NCBI GenBank assembly: GCA_020205615.1
Contig: CM035152.1
Span: forward strand, 148,418,166-148,482,165
Source of the DNA: Panax quinquefolius
Taxonomy: Eukaryota > Streptophyta > Magnoliopsida > Apiales > Araliaceae
Length of the DNA: 64,000 bases
Direction: 5' to 3'
Shown here: positions 44,468-57,100 of the stretch, piece by piece
Numbering within the stretch: the first letter of the stretch is position 1
Layout of the letters: each line of letters begins with the position of its first letter
Program-made: the position numbers and the translations under genes
Notes under the pieces: model-generated
What the model was told of the DNA's origin: nothing
Seen by the model: only the letters and a program-made list of their open reading frames with translations
The model's database searches: none

Positions 44468-47125
44468 GGCTTTAATATGATTTACTACCCTAAACTATAG
44501 GCCATATTCCACTTCGGTGATTCACCTTTTAATTTTGTCAATTAGATGATTGAACTATTAATTTTTTTCGATTTCATTCAATTGGGTCTGTCACATCAGA
44601 AATTGCTGACGTGAAATCTTAATAAGTTAAATGAGTGCTTATGTGTAAAAAGAATATATATTTTTAATGAGATCAAAGGATTAAAAGGTAAAATAACAAA
44701 TAAAATAACTAAAAATTACACAAATAATATAAATTAGTTGTATAATTATTTATTTATAATTATATAAATAATATAAATTATTTATATAATTATTATATAA
44801 ATAATATAATAATTATTTTATTAAAATAATTATTTTATTAAAAAATAGAATTTTATTATTTTTTAATTAAAAAACTATATTTAATATTAATGATAATAAA
44901 AATAAAAATATTAATGATAATAAATTTTTTAAAAAATGCAGGTTTTTGCAATAAAAAATGCGCTTTTTTTGTAATAATAAAAACGCATTTTTTTAATAAA
45001 AATAAAAAACGCAGCTTTTTTTTAATAAAAATAAAAAAATTTATTAAAACAAACAAACAACGCTCTCTTATTTTTTATAATAAAAATAATTATTTTTTAT
45101 TTTATTAAAAAAAGCGCTTTTTTTTTACAAAAAAAGCGAAGTTTTATTTTTATTTTATTATCATTAATATTAAACATGATTTTTTTAATAAAAAAAATAA
45201 TAAAACGTAGCTTTTTTTAATAAAATAATTATTTTTATTAAAATAATTATTATATTATTTATATAATAATTATATAAATAATTTATATTATTTATATAAC
45301 TATAAATAAATAATTATACAACTAATTTATATTATTTGTGTAATTTTTAGTTATTTTATTTGTTATTTTACCTTTTTGTCTTTTGATCTCATTAAAATAT
45401 ATATTCTTTTTTACACATAAGCACTCATTTAATTTATTAGATGATGTCACAAGAATTTTTTGTTAGAGTTTATGTCCCAGAGGCCAATTATTTGATATAA
45501 TTGCTTAACGTTTTGATATTATATTTGATTGAATAAATGAATGATTTTATTATGATTTTATTTATGCGTTATATAAATGTTAACATAATAAAAATCCTTA
45601 GAATAGTGATACAAATTATATAGTTTCAAGTATGTGACTTGAACATGAGATTATATAATTATAATTAGTATCATTATTCTTAAATGTCCCTAATCGAGTA
45701 TCATTGTTGATGGGACAACAATGATGCATCGAGACTAGTATGGTGGATGATTGATGACCAAATCTCATCGGGTCATAAATATATGAGATATTAAGTCAAT
45801 GCATGAGTACATGTTTAGAAACGATTGTCTTGATGCGGACCCACCATGAGAATTCTATGTGGAGCATTATGCGAAGTGTCATTAGCAATTCTCATAGTGA
45901 CAATGATGTAATGGTCCTCTGACCTGAAATCACTATATTACTACACAAAAATTTATGTACTTTGATATCATCAAATGTCACCTTTAATAGGGTGAACTAT
46001 AAAGGTGATTATTTGGTACATCATGAATCGTGTGAGGAATATGAGTGATCTAGATGGAATTTAACCCTCCTATTTATTAGGGGTGATATCCATAGGCCTC
46101 TTAATTGAATAGAACTATGAAATGCATGGCCATGCTCAAATAGTGATTTGTTTCATATAGTCTACTCATTGATCAAGAAAACTCAAATTAAATTATGAAG
46201 AGTATGACACATTCCATGACTCGAGTTTAATCTAGGATATTAAGGTTAAAAGGATTAAATTACATTGAAACATTGGGCACTAAAAGGTTGCATCGAATCA
46301 TCGATCTTATTATTACTTGGGTAGCAAAGTGATGCATTACTAGATGCTCATCATGCTTATAATTTTATAATATGATTTTAAAATTATTGCCAACGTGATA
46401 ATAACCTATAGGGTCACACACATGTAACGTAATTTAAAGGGAATAAATTTAAATTTTAAGGATTTAAATATATTAATATGATTAATAGTATTTAAATCAT
46501 GAATTTAAATTAAAAGGAAAGTTTGTATATATGTATATTAATTAAGTAAGACTTAATTAAGTTATGTATATATATATATATAAATTCGGATTTTATGAAA
46601 TTAGGTTTTGATTAATTCCATTTAACTACTATATATAGGATATATAGCAGCTACTTAGGGTTAATTCATAACTTGAAAACCCTTGTCGCTCTTAGAGAGA
46701 AAACATACAGTTTCATAAAGGTTCCTTTGGTGGCTAGTACCGCAAGTCCCTCTTATTGCAGAATCGTTCGATGGTTCGTGCAGCGTTCGTGTGGATACCA
46801 TAGAGACGTAGTTTCGTGAGGAATTGCGTTAAGGATTCGAGCGCATCAATTTCAGATTCTCGTTTTTCATATTCGGTATAATCTCTAAACAACTGAGTTA
46901 ATTATTTTTCGCATGGATCCTGTTTTTAGGTTTCGGAAATTGCTTTGAATTTTTATATTTTCGTTGCGTTTTATGTGCTGAACCCCTACATTTCTGACGT
47001 GGCAAGCCCAATTGAATGAAATCGAAAAAAATTAATAGTTCAATCATCTAATTGACAAAATTGAAAGGTGGATCACCGAAGTAGAATATGACATATAGTT
47101 TAGGGTAGTAAATCATATTTAAGCC
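44468..47125. mobile_element. Mutator-like foldback element carrying a solo LTR
   Basis: Ends GGCTTTAATATGATTTAC (44468) and GTAAATCATATTTAAGCC (47108-47125), flanked by the perfect 9-bp duplication TATTAAAAA (44459-44467, 47126-47134). Same family as 41895-43199. Without the inserted LTR (45461-46990) it is about 1.1 kb, almost entirely palindromic: arms 44468-44880 and 45190-45460 plus 46996-47125 around an extremely AT-rich core. Reading frames at 44856-45108 are by-products of poly-A/T. Confidence 0.8.
45461..46990 (+). mobile_element. Solo LTR (1.53 kb), probably copia type
   Basis: Begins TGTTAGAGTTTATGTCCC and ends AACCCCTACA. It is flanked by TTTTT (45456-45460) and TTTCT (46991-46995), a duplication with one mismatch. 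It interrupts the right arm of the foldback element exactly where the left arm reads AGAAATT. A TATA-like CTATATATAGG lies near 46629, followed by a leader-like region. No internal coding remains. The copia assignment is by LTR length and end sequences only. Confidence 0.7.
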
Positions 47126-47138
47126 TATTAAAAACTAA

Positions 47139-47564
47139 GGGGGGTGTATTCAATTAAGATTTTTAAAGACTTTTTTTAAGTGACAGACTTTTGTAGAGTT
47201 TGTGAATTTTAATGACTTTTAAAGACTTTAAAGACTTTTTTAAAATGACTTTTATAGACTCTATGAAATAAGTGACAGACTTTAATAGACTTTTTACCAA
47301 GTTTTTGAAAGACTTTTGTATACTTCTCATATATCTTATAGCTTATATTAATTATTAATTAGCCCATGTGTACAGTCTCTCACTCTTTTTTCATGAACTA
47401 CATGAAATCTCATTATTTCATTAAATTATTGTGGCATGAGATTTTATATATGTTGAAAGCATTCATATTATTCTACACATTTCATGATAAATTTAGATAC
47501 TCGAATACGAATAAAACTTTAGAAGCTACAGACGCAACACAAAAATTAAGCTCACTTTTTATTG

Positions 47565-47606
<42 letters not shown>

Positions 47607-48616
47607 TATATATGCGTACGATTTTTTAGTAGGAGTACCAAATTTTATTTTTCATAAAATAATATGATAATGAAAATCTATATGATCGCAAAACTTTATA
47701 CATGTGAGTAAATTGCCACCAAGTTATAAAAAATTTACCATCGGTAAGTCACAGACAAAATTACCAGAGATATTTTATTTTTTTTAAAATTATTAATAGT
47801 TGTTAGTGAATCAAAATTGACCGTTAAAAATATAATTATGCGACCTATTAATTTATTTATGATGTTAGAAATTAATTAATTAAAATGCTACGTAACTAAT
47901 TTTTTTAACAAATAATCGAATGTCATCATCTTTTAACTAATTTTTTAATTTTGATCAGCTTTTGAAATTTATCAAGATTCGTATATATCATATACTACAT
48001 CTATATAATATAAAATATATATAATATAATATTAAAAATCAAAATTTATTGTTTGATTTTTCAAAGTCATAACGAGATATTCCTATAATAAAAGTTTGTG
48101 TAATTTATCTAATTTTTAGTTAAAAAAAAATAAACAGTTTATAATCTTAATAATTATATTTTCTAAAATTAGATTAATTTATATTCATTTTAAGTTAAAA
48201 ATTTATCGGAGAGTTTTGCGACTTTTGAATTTTCCATAAAATATCTCTGCAATTTTTTTACTGGCGATTTGAATTTCTACTTTTGTGTTTAATATTTGAA
48301 AGTCTTTAGAAGTCTTTAGAGATGATATCAGACTTTGGATATGGGTTGATAGTTATAACTTTTCTTATAAAGTCGGTCAAACTCTACCATTTGATAGAAA
48401 TTTAAAAAATCAATGACTTTTTAAATATCAAAATACTTTTATAGACTTTATAAAAGTCTCAATTCAATATCACATAACTTTTAAAGATATTACAAAAGTT
48501 GTAATTGAATACCAGTAAATTTTTATAAACTCTTTAAATATCTTGATTGAATACAACCAAACTTTTAAAATCTTTAAAAGTCTTTAAAAATCTTAATTGA
48601 ATACACTACACCCTCC
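47139..48616. mobile_element. Harbinger-type non-autonomous element
   Basis: The left end starts GGGGGGTGTATTCAATTAAG (47139). The right end, read on the other strand from 48616, starts GGAGGGTGTAGTGTATTCAA, with TTAAG following. TAA lies on both sides (47136-47138, 48617-48619). Inside, AAAGACTTT-type words recur near both ends and an (AT)n run occupies about 47568-47605. No transposase. It lies one base from the target duplication of the preceding Mutator-like element. Confidence 0.65.
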
Positions 48617-48626
48617 TAAGTAATTA

Positions 48627-49364
48627 CTCTCTCGGTTCCGTTTTATCTGTCGTTAGAGACCAATGCACAGTTATTAAAGAAAGTAATGATATTACATTGT
48701 TAAGTGTAAAATTAAACTCAAATGACTAAATTGTCCTTTTTTTGTTTTTTGTAATCAGTAAGTCATTACTACTATTAGTAACTCTAACACCTTTGCTTTT
48801 CTCCATGTCTGCTCATCTTTTGTCGCTCTCTCTATCTTTATTTTCTCTCTCCTCATCTTATATCACAATATAGCTGAATTTTCTCACCCTTCCCTCTATT
48901 TACGTCATCTCTCTCCTTTTTTTTTTTCTACTCATAGCCTAAAACTCTCTCATCTAAAAGTTCAAAGTTTCTATATGAGGTTTTTTTTTCTTTTCTCCTA
49001 ACCATTTTAGAAAAGTTCTTATAAAATCCTGGTGCCAAAAGATTGAATATAAAATGACCATAATTTTTTCTTTTTCTTTAGGTTTTAGATAAGTTCTTGT
49101 AAAAAAAAATTACTTCCACCATGAATTCAAACTCCTTACTGATGGTAATTAAAAATACACAAACTCCTGGATGATGGTAAAAGAGTCAGATATGAAGGAA
49201 GAGATGAAGAAGAAAAAGAAGAGAGAGAAAAATAAGTAATTGCAGGGATATATATGGAGAAAAGAGAAAGAGTATTGAAAATTATGGACTATAAATCTTA
49301 AAATGTAGATATTTTGAAATTAAAAATTTGCTCTATAACATCAAATAAAAGGGAACCGAGGGAG
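48627..49364. mobile_element. Second Stowaway-like MITE
   Basis: Ends CTCTCTCGGTTCCGTTTT (48627) and AAAAGGGAACCGAGGGAG (49347-49364), flanked by TA (48625-48626, 49365-49366). 738 bases is long for a Stowaway MITE. No coding. Confidence 0.65.
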
Positions 49365-49493
49365 TAATATTTAGTTGAAATTTTTAAACAATTTATATTT
49401 AAGAACAAAAATAATTCTCTAAGGAATGGAGGGAGTAGAATGTAAGAAATCAAACAGGCCCTACAGTCTTACTAAACCCCCAAAACCCTCGAC

Positions 49494-49520
49494 ATGCTCC
49501 AAATTGGGAAGGAGGAGTAG
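49494..49520 (+). promoter_or_regulatory. Upstream open reading frame of the FtsJ gene
   Basis: ATG at 49494, eight codons (MLQIGKEE), stop TAG at 49518-49520, three bases before the main ATG at 49524. If present in the mRNA it would probably lower translation of the main frame or require re-initiation. Whether the transcript includes it depends on the true transcription start, not visible here. Confidence 0.45.
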
Positions 49521-49523
49521 GGG

Positions 49524-52500
49524 ATGAGTGGAGGAGCGCCAGATTTCTTCTACAGAGAGGCTCAGCGCCTTGGTTATGTTGCCCGCTCTGCCTTCAAGGT
49601 TCAATTCACTATCTCCTCTCATATTTTCTTCATATACATATAGACATATGTATGTATATATAGCTGTATAGAATTTGAATCCAATAAAACTGGCAATTTG
49701 ATATATGTTCTTTTATGTTTTGATGGGAAGAGCAGCTACTTCAGATGCAGAAGCAGTACAAACTTATAACACCCGGTTCCTCTGTTCTTGACCTTGGTTG
49801 TGCTCCGGGTGCCTGGCTGCAGGTCTCTGATCTCTACATTTATTTTTATCTCTCTATATTTGTTAATTTTCTTTGTCAAGTTTATTTTTCCAGAAAGATA
49901 CAATTTTGGGTTGCCCTTCTTAAAACTAATTGAAGTGTAATGGATTAAGAGCAGGTAGCTTGTCAAAGCTTGGGTCCATTAAAAAATGGTGGGGCTGTTC
50001 TGGGTATTGATCTTAAGGTGATTATCACTATGGCCATTGTAATTTTTTTTATGGTTTAGTGAAATTAATGCTCACATGTCACAAAGTGATGCAGTTATGT
50101 TCAGTTATAGGCATTTTAATGAATTGATTTATTGGTTTTTGTGGGGATGTTCAGAACAGAAGGTGAAGGTTCCTCCTCTTTGTGATTCAAGGGTCCAAAC
50201 TATTGCTGCTGATGTCATGAAGCTCCCCAAAAACCAAATTAGGAGACTCTCTCCTCAGGTTAGCACAACTCATTCACAAAACTTGATCTTCATTGTTTAG
50301 TTATATGTTTATATTGGATTCATTTGTAGCAGAAGAATTGTTCAACTTAATTTTTATGGCATTTACCTTGTTTGTCTTCATTCAGTACATTATCTTTGAA
50401 ATTGGTGGGCTTGAGTAACTCCTTGTTAATATTTGAGGAAATTGGTAACCCATCACTCAGTCAAGTGCGTAGTTCACCAGGTATTTAGATCATCTACTAC
50501 TGTCTATTTCATAATGAGGTTATCATCCTTATGACTTATGAGGCACCGGAGGCTTATGTAAAATCCATGGTGCACAATAAGTTTTCTGACCATGAGTACT
50601 TGATCATGCAGCACTAGCATACTAGCAGCAGACGAAATTCTTACCTCCGTCAGTTTCCTATTCTATATAGCTCACATCATTGTTTTCCTCAAGTTTTTCT
50701 CCTCACACATCTAATTTTAGTTAACCCTAGTGCAATTGGAATTTGGAAACATCAATCTCGATTGAGAACATTAATATTTTTTCTAATGGGCTTATTGATT
50801 GGACCCCTAAAATGAGATATTTTGTGATCGTCAGTAAAAAATTTACCTGCCTTTATTTAGTGCTACAAATTTGCATTATTTATTAAAAGATGACTTGTTG
50901 AAATCCAAATAGAGTCAAAAGCAACCTCAAGTACTATGCTTTTGCATGACTTGCCTTTATAATCCATTGGCAAGCACTAGTTTACCTGTTAGTAGCATAT
51001 ATTCCTTACACAACAGTACTCTGATAAATTGCTCGAGATGCAGGCTGTGTTAGAAATTTGATCCATGTATTATTGATTACCACAAGAAAATATCTCATTA
51101 GTTCTTGTTATCTTTTTTTTCTCTTTTTTTTTAATAATCAAGATGCATCTTTTAAGATGCATGTGGCTTTTGGATTATGCTTAGGGTGAGAGTATGTTGA
51201 GTTTATGTTGGAAGTTTAAGGATGTTTGGAAACTCAGCGAGATTATGTAAAGTACAATAGTTGGATTACAAAGGTTGAAATTCGGTTAGAAAATGAATAG
51301 TAGTTCTCAATGAATCACATCACCTCTAGGGTATGAATTTTGAAATGATCTATAATGATTTTTTTGAATCTGGGTGTCTGGTAACTTTTTAGCAGTTCTT
51401 CAGGACTTTGGCTGTTTATTCTATAATTTTTGCTATATGCAGTAACTTTCATTGAATAGTCTATAGGAAAGCTCTGGACTCACTCAAGCCAAACAATTCC
51501 AAAAACTTTTAGGTGTGGTTCAAGTCCTGGCCAACAAAGTTAACCTAGGCTAACAACTTAAAAATCAGATTCTAGACTAATCTTTAAAAGTATTCTTATA
51601 TCATTTGAATTGTCAAGTTGTTAGCATCTCATGGGTGATGTCGAGCTCAGTGAGTGGGATGTTGGAGGCTTGGCGTCTTGTGAGGGTGAAAAAAGGAGTT
51701 GAGGGAGTGAGGAATTTGGTGCCTCACATTTGGTGGAAATGGAACGGAATAGTAGGTAATGGGAGGGGAAAGCTAAGCGTGTAATATTCTTTTGGCTCAT
51801 AGAGGTGTATATAGATTCTATTGTACAATTCATGGATTTCTTGGGATAGTTTTCTACAGGAAGCTAGTGTAGGTACTTTTTCGGAGGTTCCTCGTTTAGG
51901 ATGAGGTTTTAGTTGTTGTACGTAGGCGTGCCTTTTTTCTTCTTATGAATTGATATATTGCGTGTGTACTTGGGTCTTGTTAATGTAATTATTTATTCAT
52001 CATAAAAAGTTGTTGGATATTGCATTTGCACTTGTGTCAATTGCTGCCTCATTGAGGATGTTTACAAAATTTGTGTGGTTCTCATGTAAAACTAATGGTA
52101 AAACTATTCATTTCTTTCCTTTTGGTATGCTTGGATTTATAATTTACATTTGTAAAAGAATGCCCAATGATCTTTATAAGTATTACTCTCCTAGACATCC
52201 TGTATCATGTTCTGTTCCTATTTTGCAGGAGAAAGGATTTTCCGTCATACTTTCAGATATGTGTCCCCTGGTTTCTGGAATCACGACTAGGGATGCAGCT
52301 TTATCTGCCGAGTTGGGAATGCGAGCACTTGATTTAGCTGTCGGAGGGGCTGCCTTAGCTCAATCTGATATTACTACTCAAGAGGATAAGCAATCAGGTA
52401 GCTCTAGTTGTGATTCGGAGGATGCTAGTGTGCTGAAGCCTGGGGGGCACCTAATCATTAAGCTTCTAGAGAGTGAAGATATAAAGGGTGAGTAATTATT

Positions 52501-52678
52501 CTGGGGAGCATTCTGTAATTATTGGTGCTACTTCAGTTTTTCTTACTTTTGGTTGTTTTTTTCTGCAGAGTTCAGCCAGATTTGCAAACCGCTCTTTAAA
52601 AAGGCGTCATGGTTGCGGCCTAAAGCTACACGATCAGCTTCAAGAGAGATCTATCTGATTTGCCAGGGGCTGCGGTAG
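49524..52678 (+). CDS. FTSJ: FtsJ/RrmJ-type rRNA 2'-O-ribose methyltransferase
   Basis: SAM-dependent enzyme that methylates a ribose 2'-OH in large-subunit rRNA. Six exons: 49524-49598, 49736-49822, 49955-50017, 50160-50258, 52229-52487, 52569-52678; all introns GT-AG, phases consistent; 230 residues, close to the usual 210-230. The SAM-binding motif VLDLGCAPGAWLQ is at residues 43-55. The family K-D-K-E catalytic set is visible: Lys25 (ARSAFK), Asp118 (ILSDMCP), Lys186 (HLIIKLL) and Glu221 (SREIYLIC). The protein starts MSGGAPDFFYREAQRLGYVA, with no clear transit peptide, so organelle or nuclear location is open. It most resembles the single-domain bacterial/mitochondrial (MRM2-like) branch rather than the tRNA or SPB1 branches. 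A short stretch QEDKQSGSSSCDSEDAS (159-175) is an insert compared with bacteria. Intron 4 is about 2 kb. Confidence 0.93.
50259..52228 (+). other. Long intron 4 of the FtsJ gene
   Basis: 1970 bases, GTTAGC donor and TTTTGCAG acceptor. Reading frames inside (for example 51621-51833 minus) have no recognisable domain. No transposon ends were recognised. Confidence 0.8.
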
Positions 52679-54104
52679 TGTCCGAGTTGCAAAAGTTGGG
52701 CTCATCTCAAGGTTGGTATGGACCAAAAATCACAAAAATGGGGAAAATGGAAGATGAATTTGCAATGAATATTACTATAGAAATTTTGTTTCACATCTGA
52801 TGACCGAAGATTTTGGCTTACGGTGGTATTTTCATCCCTGTTCTTGTTCTTGTAGGTTAAAGTATATACAGACTGTCTAATGTTTCCCAGAATCTTTAGC
52901 TTCTGAAAATATTGCTGGCTTGATGATGCAAGAGTATTTATCACTCCTACTCCTAGGATATGTTGATATGTTTATTTACACGGATTACACTTGAGATATA
53001 ATTATTAATTTCAAAATGTCTCGACTTAAGATAGGAGATTATTTAATACCATGTCTAGCTAGGTATTATAAATTCGGATTAAAAATTTATAGATAAAATT
53101 AATTTTTATTTCTTTTAATATGACTAGCTTATGACAGTTGATTATTTTATAATCATTTTTAGTATGTCACATATACTTTTTAGCTACAGTTATGGAGGAC
53201 CACATATATTTTATAATTTAGTGTAAAAATAATTAAGACTTGCATCCTGTAATGATTACAATAGATTATTGTCGCCACATATTTTATAATTTAGAATAAT
53301 GTAATGATTAATTTATCTTTTCAACTTTCAAATAAATTTGAGAGGATCTCAGTTGATTTAATTACGAATTTTATTTTATTTATTAATTAATTAATTTTAT
53401 GCAATCAATTTTTATTAATTTTATATTTTTTTATATGACTTTCAGGATTTTTTGAGGTAAATGATTCTAAAAATTTATAAGTTTTAAAATAATATTTGAG
53501 TAAAAAAGTTTTTTTATGAGAATAAAATTTATTTGAAAAATACACCTATATTTACTATTAAAAGTTTATCATTTATTTTTCTTAAAATAATTATTTTTAT
53601 CATTATAACTGTCTCTGGTTGTTTAAATAATATAATACGTTACTTGAGTGGAAAGTTTCGACTCTTTTTGTCAGAAATTATATTTATTTTATATTCTTGC
53701 AGTAAGAAATAAAAACACACCCATACACTTTTAGAACTTGTAAAATCATAGGAAAAAGGGGAAGAAAAATAAATTCTAAAAAATTGAAACATTTATGAAC
53801 ATTTAAAAATCTAATATCAAGAATGATGTTAAATATAATACAATGGATGGTTAAGAAAATTTTGTACCACAACTAAAAGCAATTCCCGGAAATTTTCATT
53901 TGCAAATTTTAAATTGAGACCATACATTATCTGAGTTGATGGCTACAAACAAATTATGCAAATAGCTGTCACTAAAACAAGGGCAAGCCCTATGTTTTAG
54001 TTAAAAGAAGTAGTGACATACAAGGGCAAAACCTACCAGGTGTATATTCCTTTTTCTAAGCTAATAAGACTCTTCTATAGGATTTAAGAGATAATTTGTA
54101 GTCA
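52679..54104. other. Region between the convergent FtsJ and ARP5 genes
   Basis: Holds both 3' untranslated regions (approximately 52679-52960 and 53930-54104) and AT-rich DNA. CCACATATTTTATAATTTAG-like text occurs twice (near 53201 and 53276). No gene found. Confidence 0.6.
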
Positions 54105-57100
54105 CTAAAACAATAAGTGATTATACCTAAATTGGTATCTGCGGAGCCAATCTTCACCCTTTTCGTAATAATCCATTCTACTGAATGTCTGCTGTGGGAA
54201 TTGAATGGCAGCAGCATAAGCAGCAGCCCCACGCCATGCATCAAGAATTGGATCTGATGCCAGGAGGATACGTATAGATGTCCCACATGGCCGAATCATG
54301 CGGATTCCAGCTTCAAGTCGCTCACCCATACCAGGGTAAAGACAGCTCCCACCGGTCATAAGAATCGAGTTGGTTATTCTCTCCTCCAAGACTTCACCCT
54401 TTGTTGGTAGCCTATTTGTTGAGACCCCAGTCATCTCATCCAACCCCGCTTGGTCTATACCAATTATGTTGGGATTAAATAGAATTTCAGGGCAACGAAA
54501 TCTCTCCACTCCAAGTACAATCTGGAAATCTTCCTTGGTGAGAGGGCGGAGACTTGGGGTTTCAAAAACAGATGACCCTGCTTCTGACTTGGGAATAAAT
54601 GTTGGGTCTATATCCTGTCACACATTTAATCGAGGAATTTAGACGTCATCCACATCTGAAATGACTAGATAGAGCAAGTATATAAGCAGAATAGAAAAAT
54701 AGAAGGTGCCATGTCATGACTAGAAAAAGTAACAGACCCGCAGCCTAGAAGAGATGCGAGATAGCTCTGCTTCATCCCCATCAGGCTTCTCATCTTCATC
54801 ATCGTTATCTTTGCTCATCAATTTGTAGAGTTGCCAATCTTCATCCCTGACACCAAAAGTATCCTCACCCTTCCCTCGATCAAATGCTGCCGTTGTCAAG
54901 AGGCGCATTCTTTCCTTCTGGGCAGCATTTAATCTCTCCCCACGGCCAACACCTCCAGAGACATTATTTCCATTTGCATTGCTGCCATTGGTCTTGAGTC
55001 GCTTTCTCTGTTCAATTTTCTCAGAGAGATCTGTGTATTTAGCATGCAACTGCTCCAAATAAACCTCTGGGTTCTCTCTACATTAAAAAGAAAGAGGACA
55101 TTACTGAAAAATAGATGGATGACTGTGCTAACACATTAACTCATATCTTTCTCAGAAAAGACAGATCATGTATGACACTAAACTGTTTCTCATACTGAAG
55201 ACAAAAGGTGTTGCACAAACTACATACAGGGATAAAAAAGAGGATGATTTTCTTTTTTAACCAACTTACTAGTTACTTATAAAGGAATTGATTAAACATT
55301 AGATGATAAAACTTGATACACTAAACAACATACAAACGTTTTTCTTCTTCTTGCTTGTTTTGCCTTTCACGTTGTAGCTCCTCTTCAAAGCGCTTCTGTT
55401 TAGCTCGCTGACGGCCCTCAGACGTGGTCTTGAGAAATAACTGCCTCTTCTTTTCCTTCACCTTTAAAGCATACCACAAACATAAAATAGTCGATATAAT
55501 CAAAAATCAATAACATAGATACACACACATAATACATCATTCATACATACATACATACATACATAAACACACATATATGATGACATAAAAGGACAAGAAA
55601 AAGACAAAAATGCTATGGAATTGACTTCAGTTTGAAAGTAATGGTGCACTGCAGCTAAAGGTAGATGGGAATATTAGTAGTAGACCCTCTATTTCAGTGA
55701 TAAACAATTCAAGACAAATTGACAGTGGCAAATCTCAACCGTAAATTTTTTTCCTCTCTTAGCCCATGTATTATGTCTAATCTATCAATTAATAAGTGGA
55801 CATTAGATGTGTTATAACACATCAGTACTCCCCTAGAAGTTTGGGTTAAAGCATAAATCCAGAAACCAACATTAACCCAAAAATGGAAAACTGTCATGAG
55901 CTAATTGTTGGTTAAGCATACCTGCTCTGGTGTTAGCATGCTGTCGTCGATATTAATGAGAGTATACTTTTCAGCGTTGGAAGGATCTGCCTTCTCCTCA
56001 CTTTCAAATTGTTCACCTTTGGCCTTTCGCAAGGAATGTGTTACTTTCACAACTGCAGATTCTATTTCCTGCTTAGAAACATAGCCAGTCTCTGACAAGA
56101 AGGATGAAATGTCTCTTTCTCCCACATGCTTGAGCTGCTGTAGAAGGAATTCCAAGCCCTTCAATTCATTTTCTAGTTCATTTATTTTAGAAGACCTCTT
56201 CGCCTCAGCCATTTCCCGCAATCTTTGGCCTTGTCTTTCCCTTAGAGCTGCTTTTCTAGCAAGTTCCTCTTCTGATGGTGGCACTTCAACTGGTGCTGGG
56301 GTCCATGGGAGTTGCCAACACCTTGTTTTCTCTTCAGCTTCTTTCTCCCCTTTCTGCATGATAATTTTAGAGCTTAAACTTCAGATGATGAAGAATAGAG
56401 TTGCTGATAAAGGAGAAAATAGCTTCTTACCTGAAACAATCGAACTTCTGAAGAATAATCCTGTGCAATATAACAATGTTCCATTTTCAAGTCTTCAACC
56501 TTTTCCCATGTAAGTCTAGACCTGTTTGATAATTTCAAAAATAAGATCAGAAATTGATTGCCAGTACGTTCCTATTAGAAGAGTAGGAAAAAAAAGAGAT
56601 TAGTCTCACATATGATGGGGGTATTTGAGTGAAAGAAGCTGCTTCATGTAATCAGTAACATGGTAGCCACCAACATTTGTTCGACAGCATGCTTCATAAA
56701 CAGGCTCTCCATTGACAAACTGAATTCATATTAAACATACACAATTATAATCACTTCCATGACAAACAAGGACAGGTGAAGCTTTTCGCTATGCTACTAG
56801 ATACCTTACAGAGTATAGGACTGAATGAACCCTTTTTAAGTTTATTTTTTTTGAAAAATATCCAATTGTAAATATACAAAGAATGTGCAAAAGTATGAGT
56901 GTAAATTTTCAGATGATTCGGTGATTTGTTGTATCAACAGCTTTAAAGTAATGAAAAATAAACAAATTTAAACCATCGAAAAACGTACTTATTTTACAGT
57001 TATTAATGGTCCTCCACAACCTCAAATCAAATAAAAATTTATGCTATCTCTTTGCATATTCTTTCCATTTGTTTGATTGGATTTTGTTAAAAGATCTAGA

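Larger units (their letters stand above)
44278..49435. mobile_element. Stowaway MITE split by three later insertions
   Basis: Left end CTCCCTCCGTTCCTTAATAT (44278) and right end CTAAGGAATGGAGGGAG (49419-49435), both flanked by TA. Removing the inserted elements leaves about 270 bases (44278-44467, 47135-47138, 48620-48626 and 49367-49435), a normal Stowaway size. Confidence 0.7.

Noticed and set aside
44856..45108. Overlapping frames rich in Phe, Lys and Ile
   Set aside because: Product of the AT-rich palindrome on both strands.
51621..51833. Minus-strand frame within FtsJ intron 4
   Set aside because: No domain or splice context; intronic.
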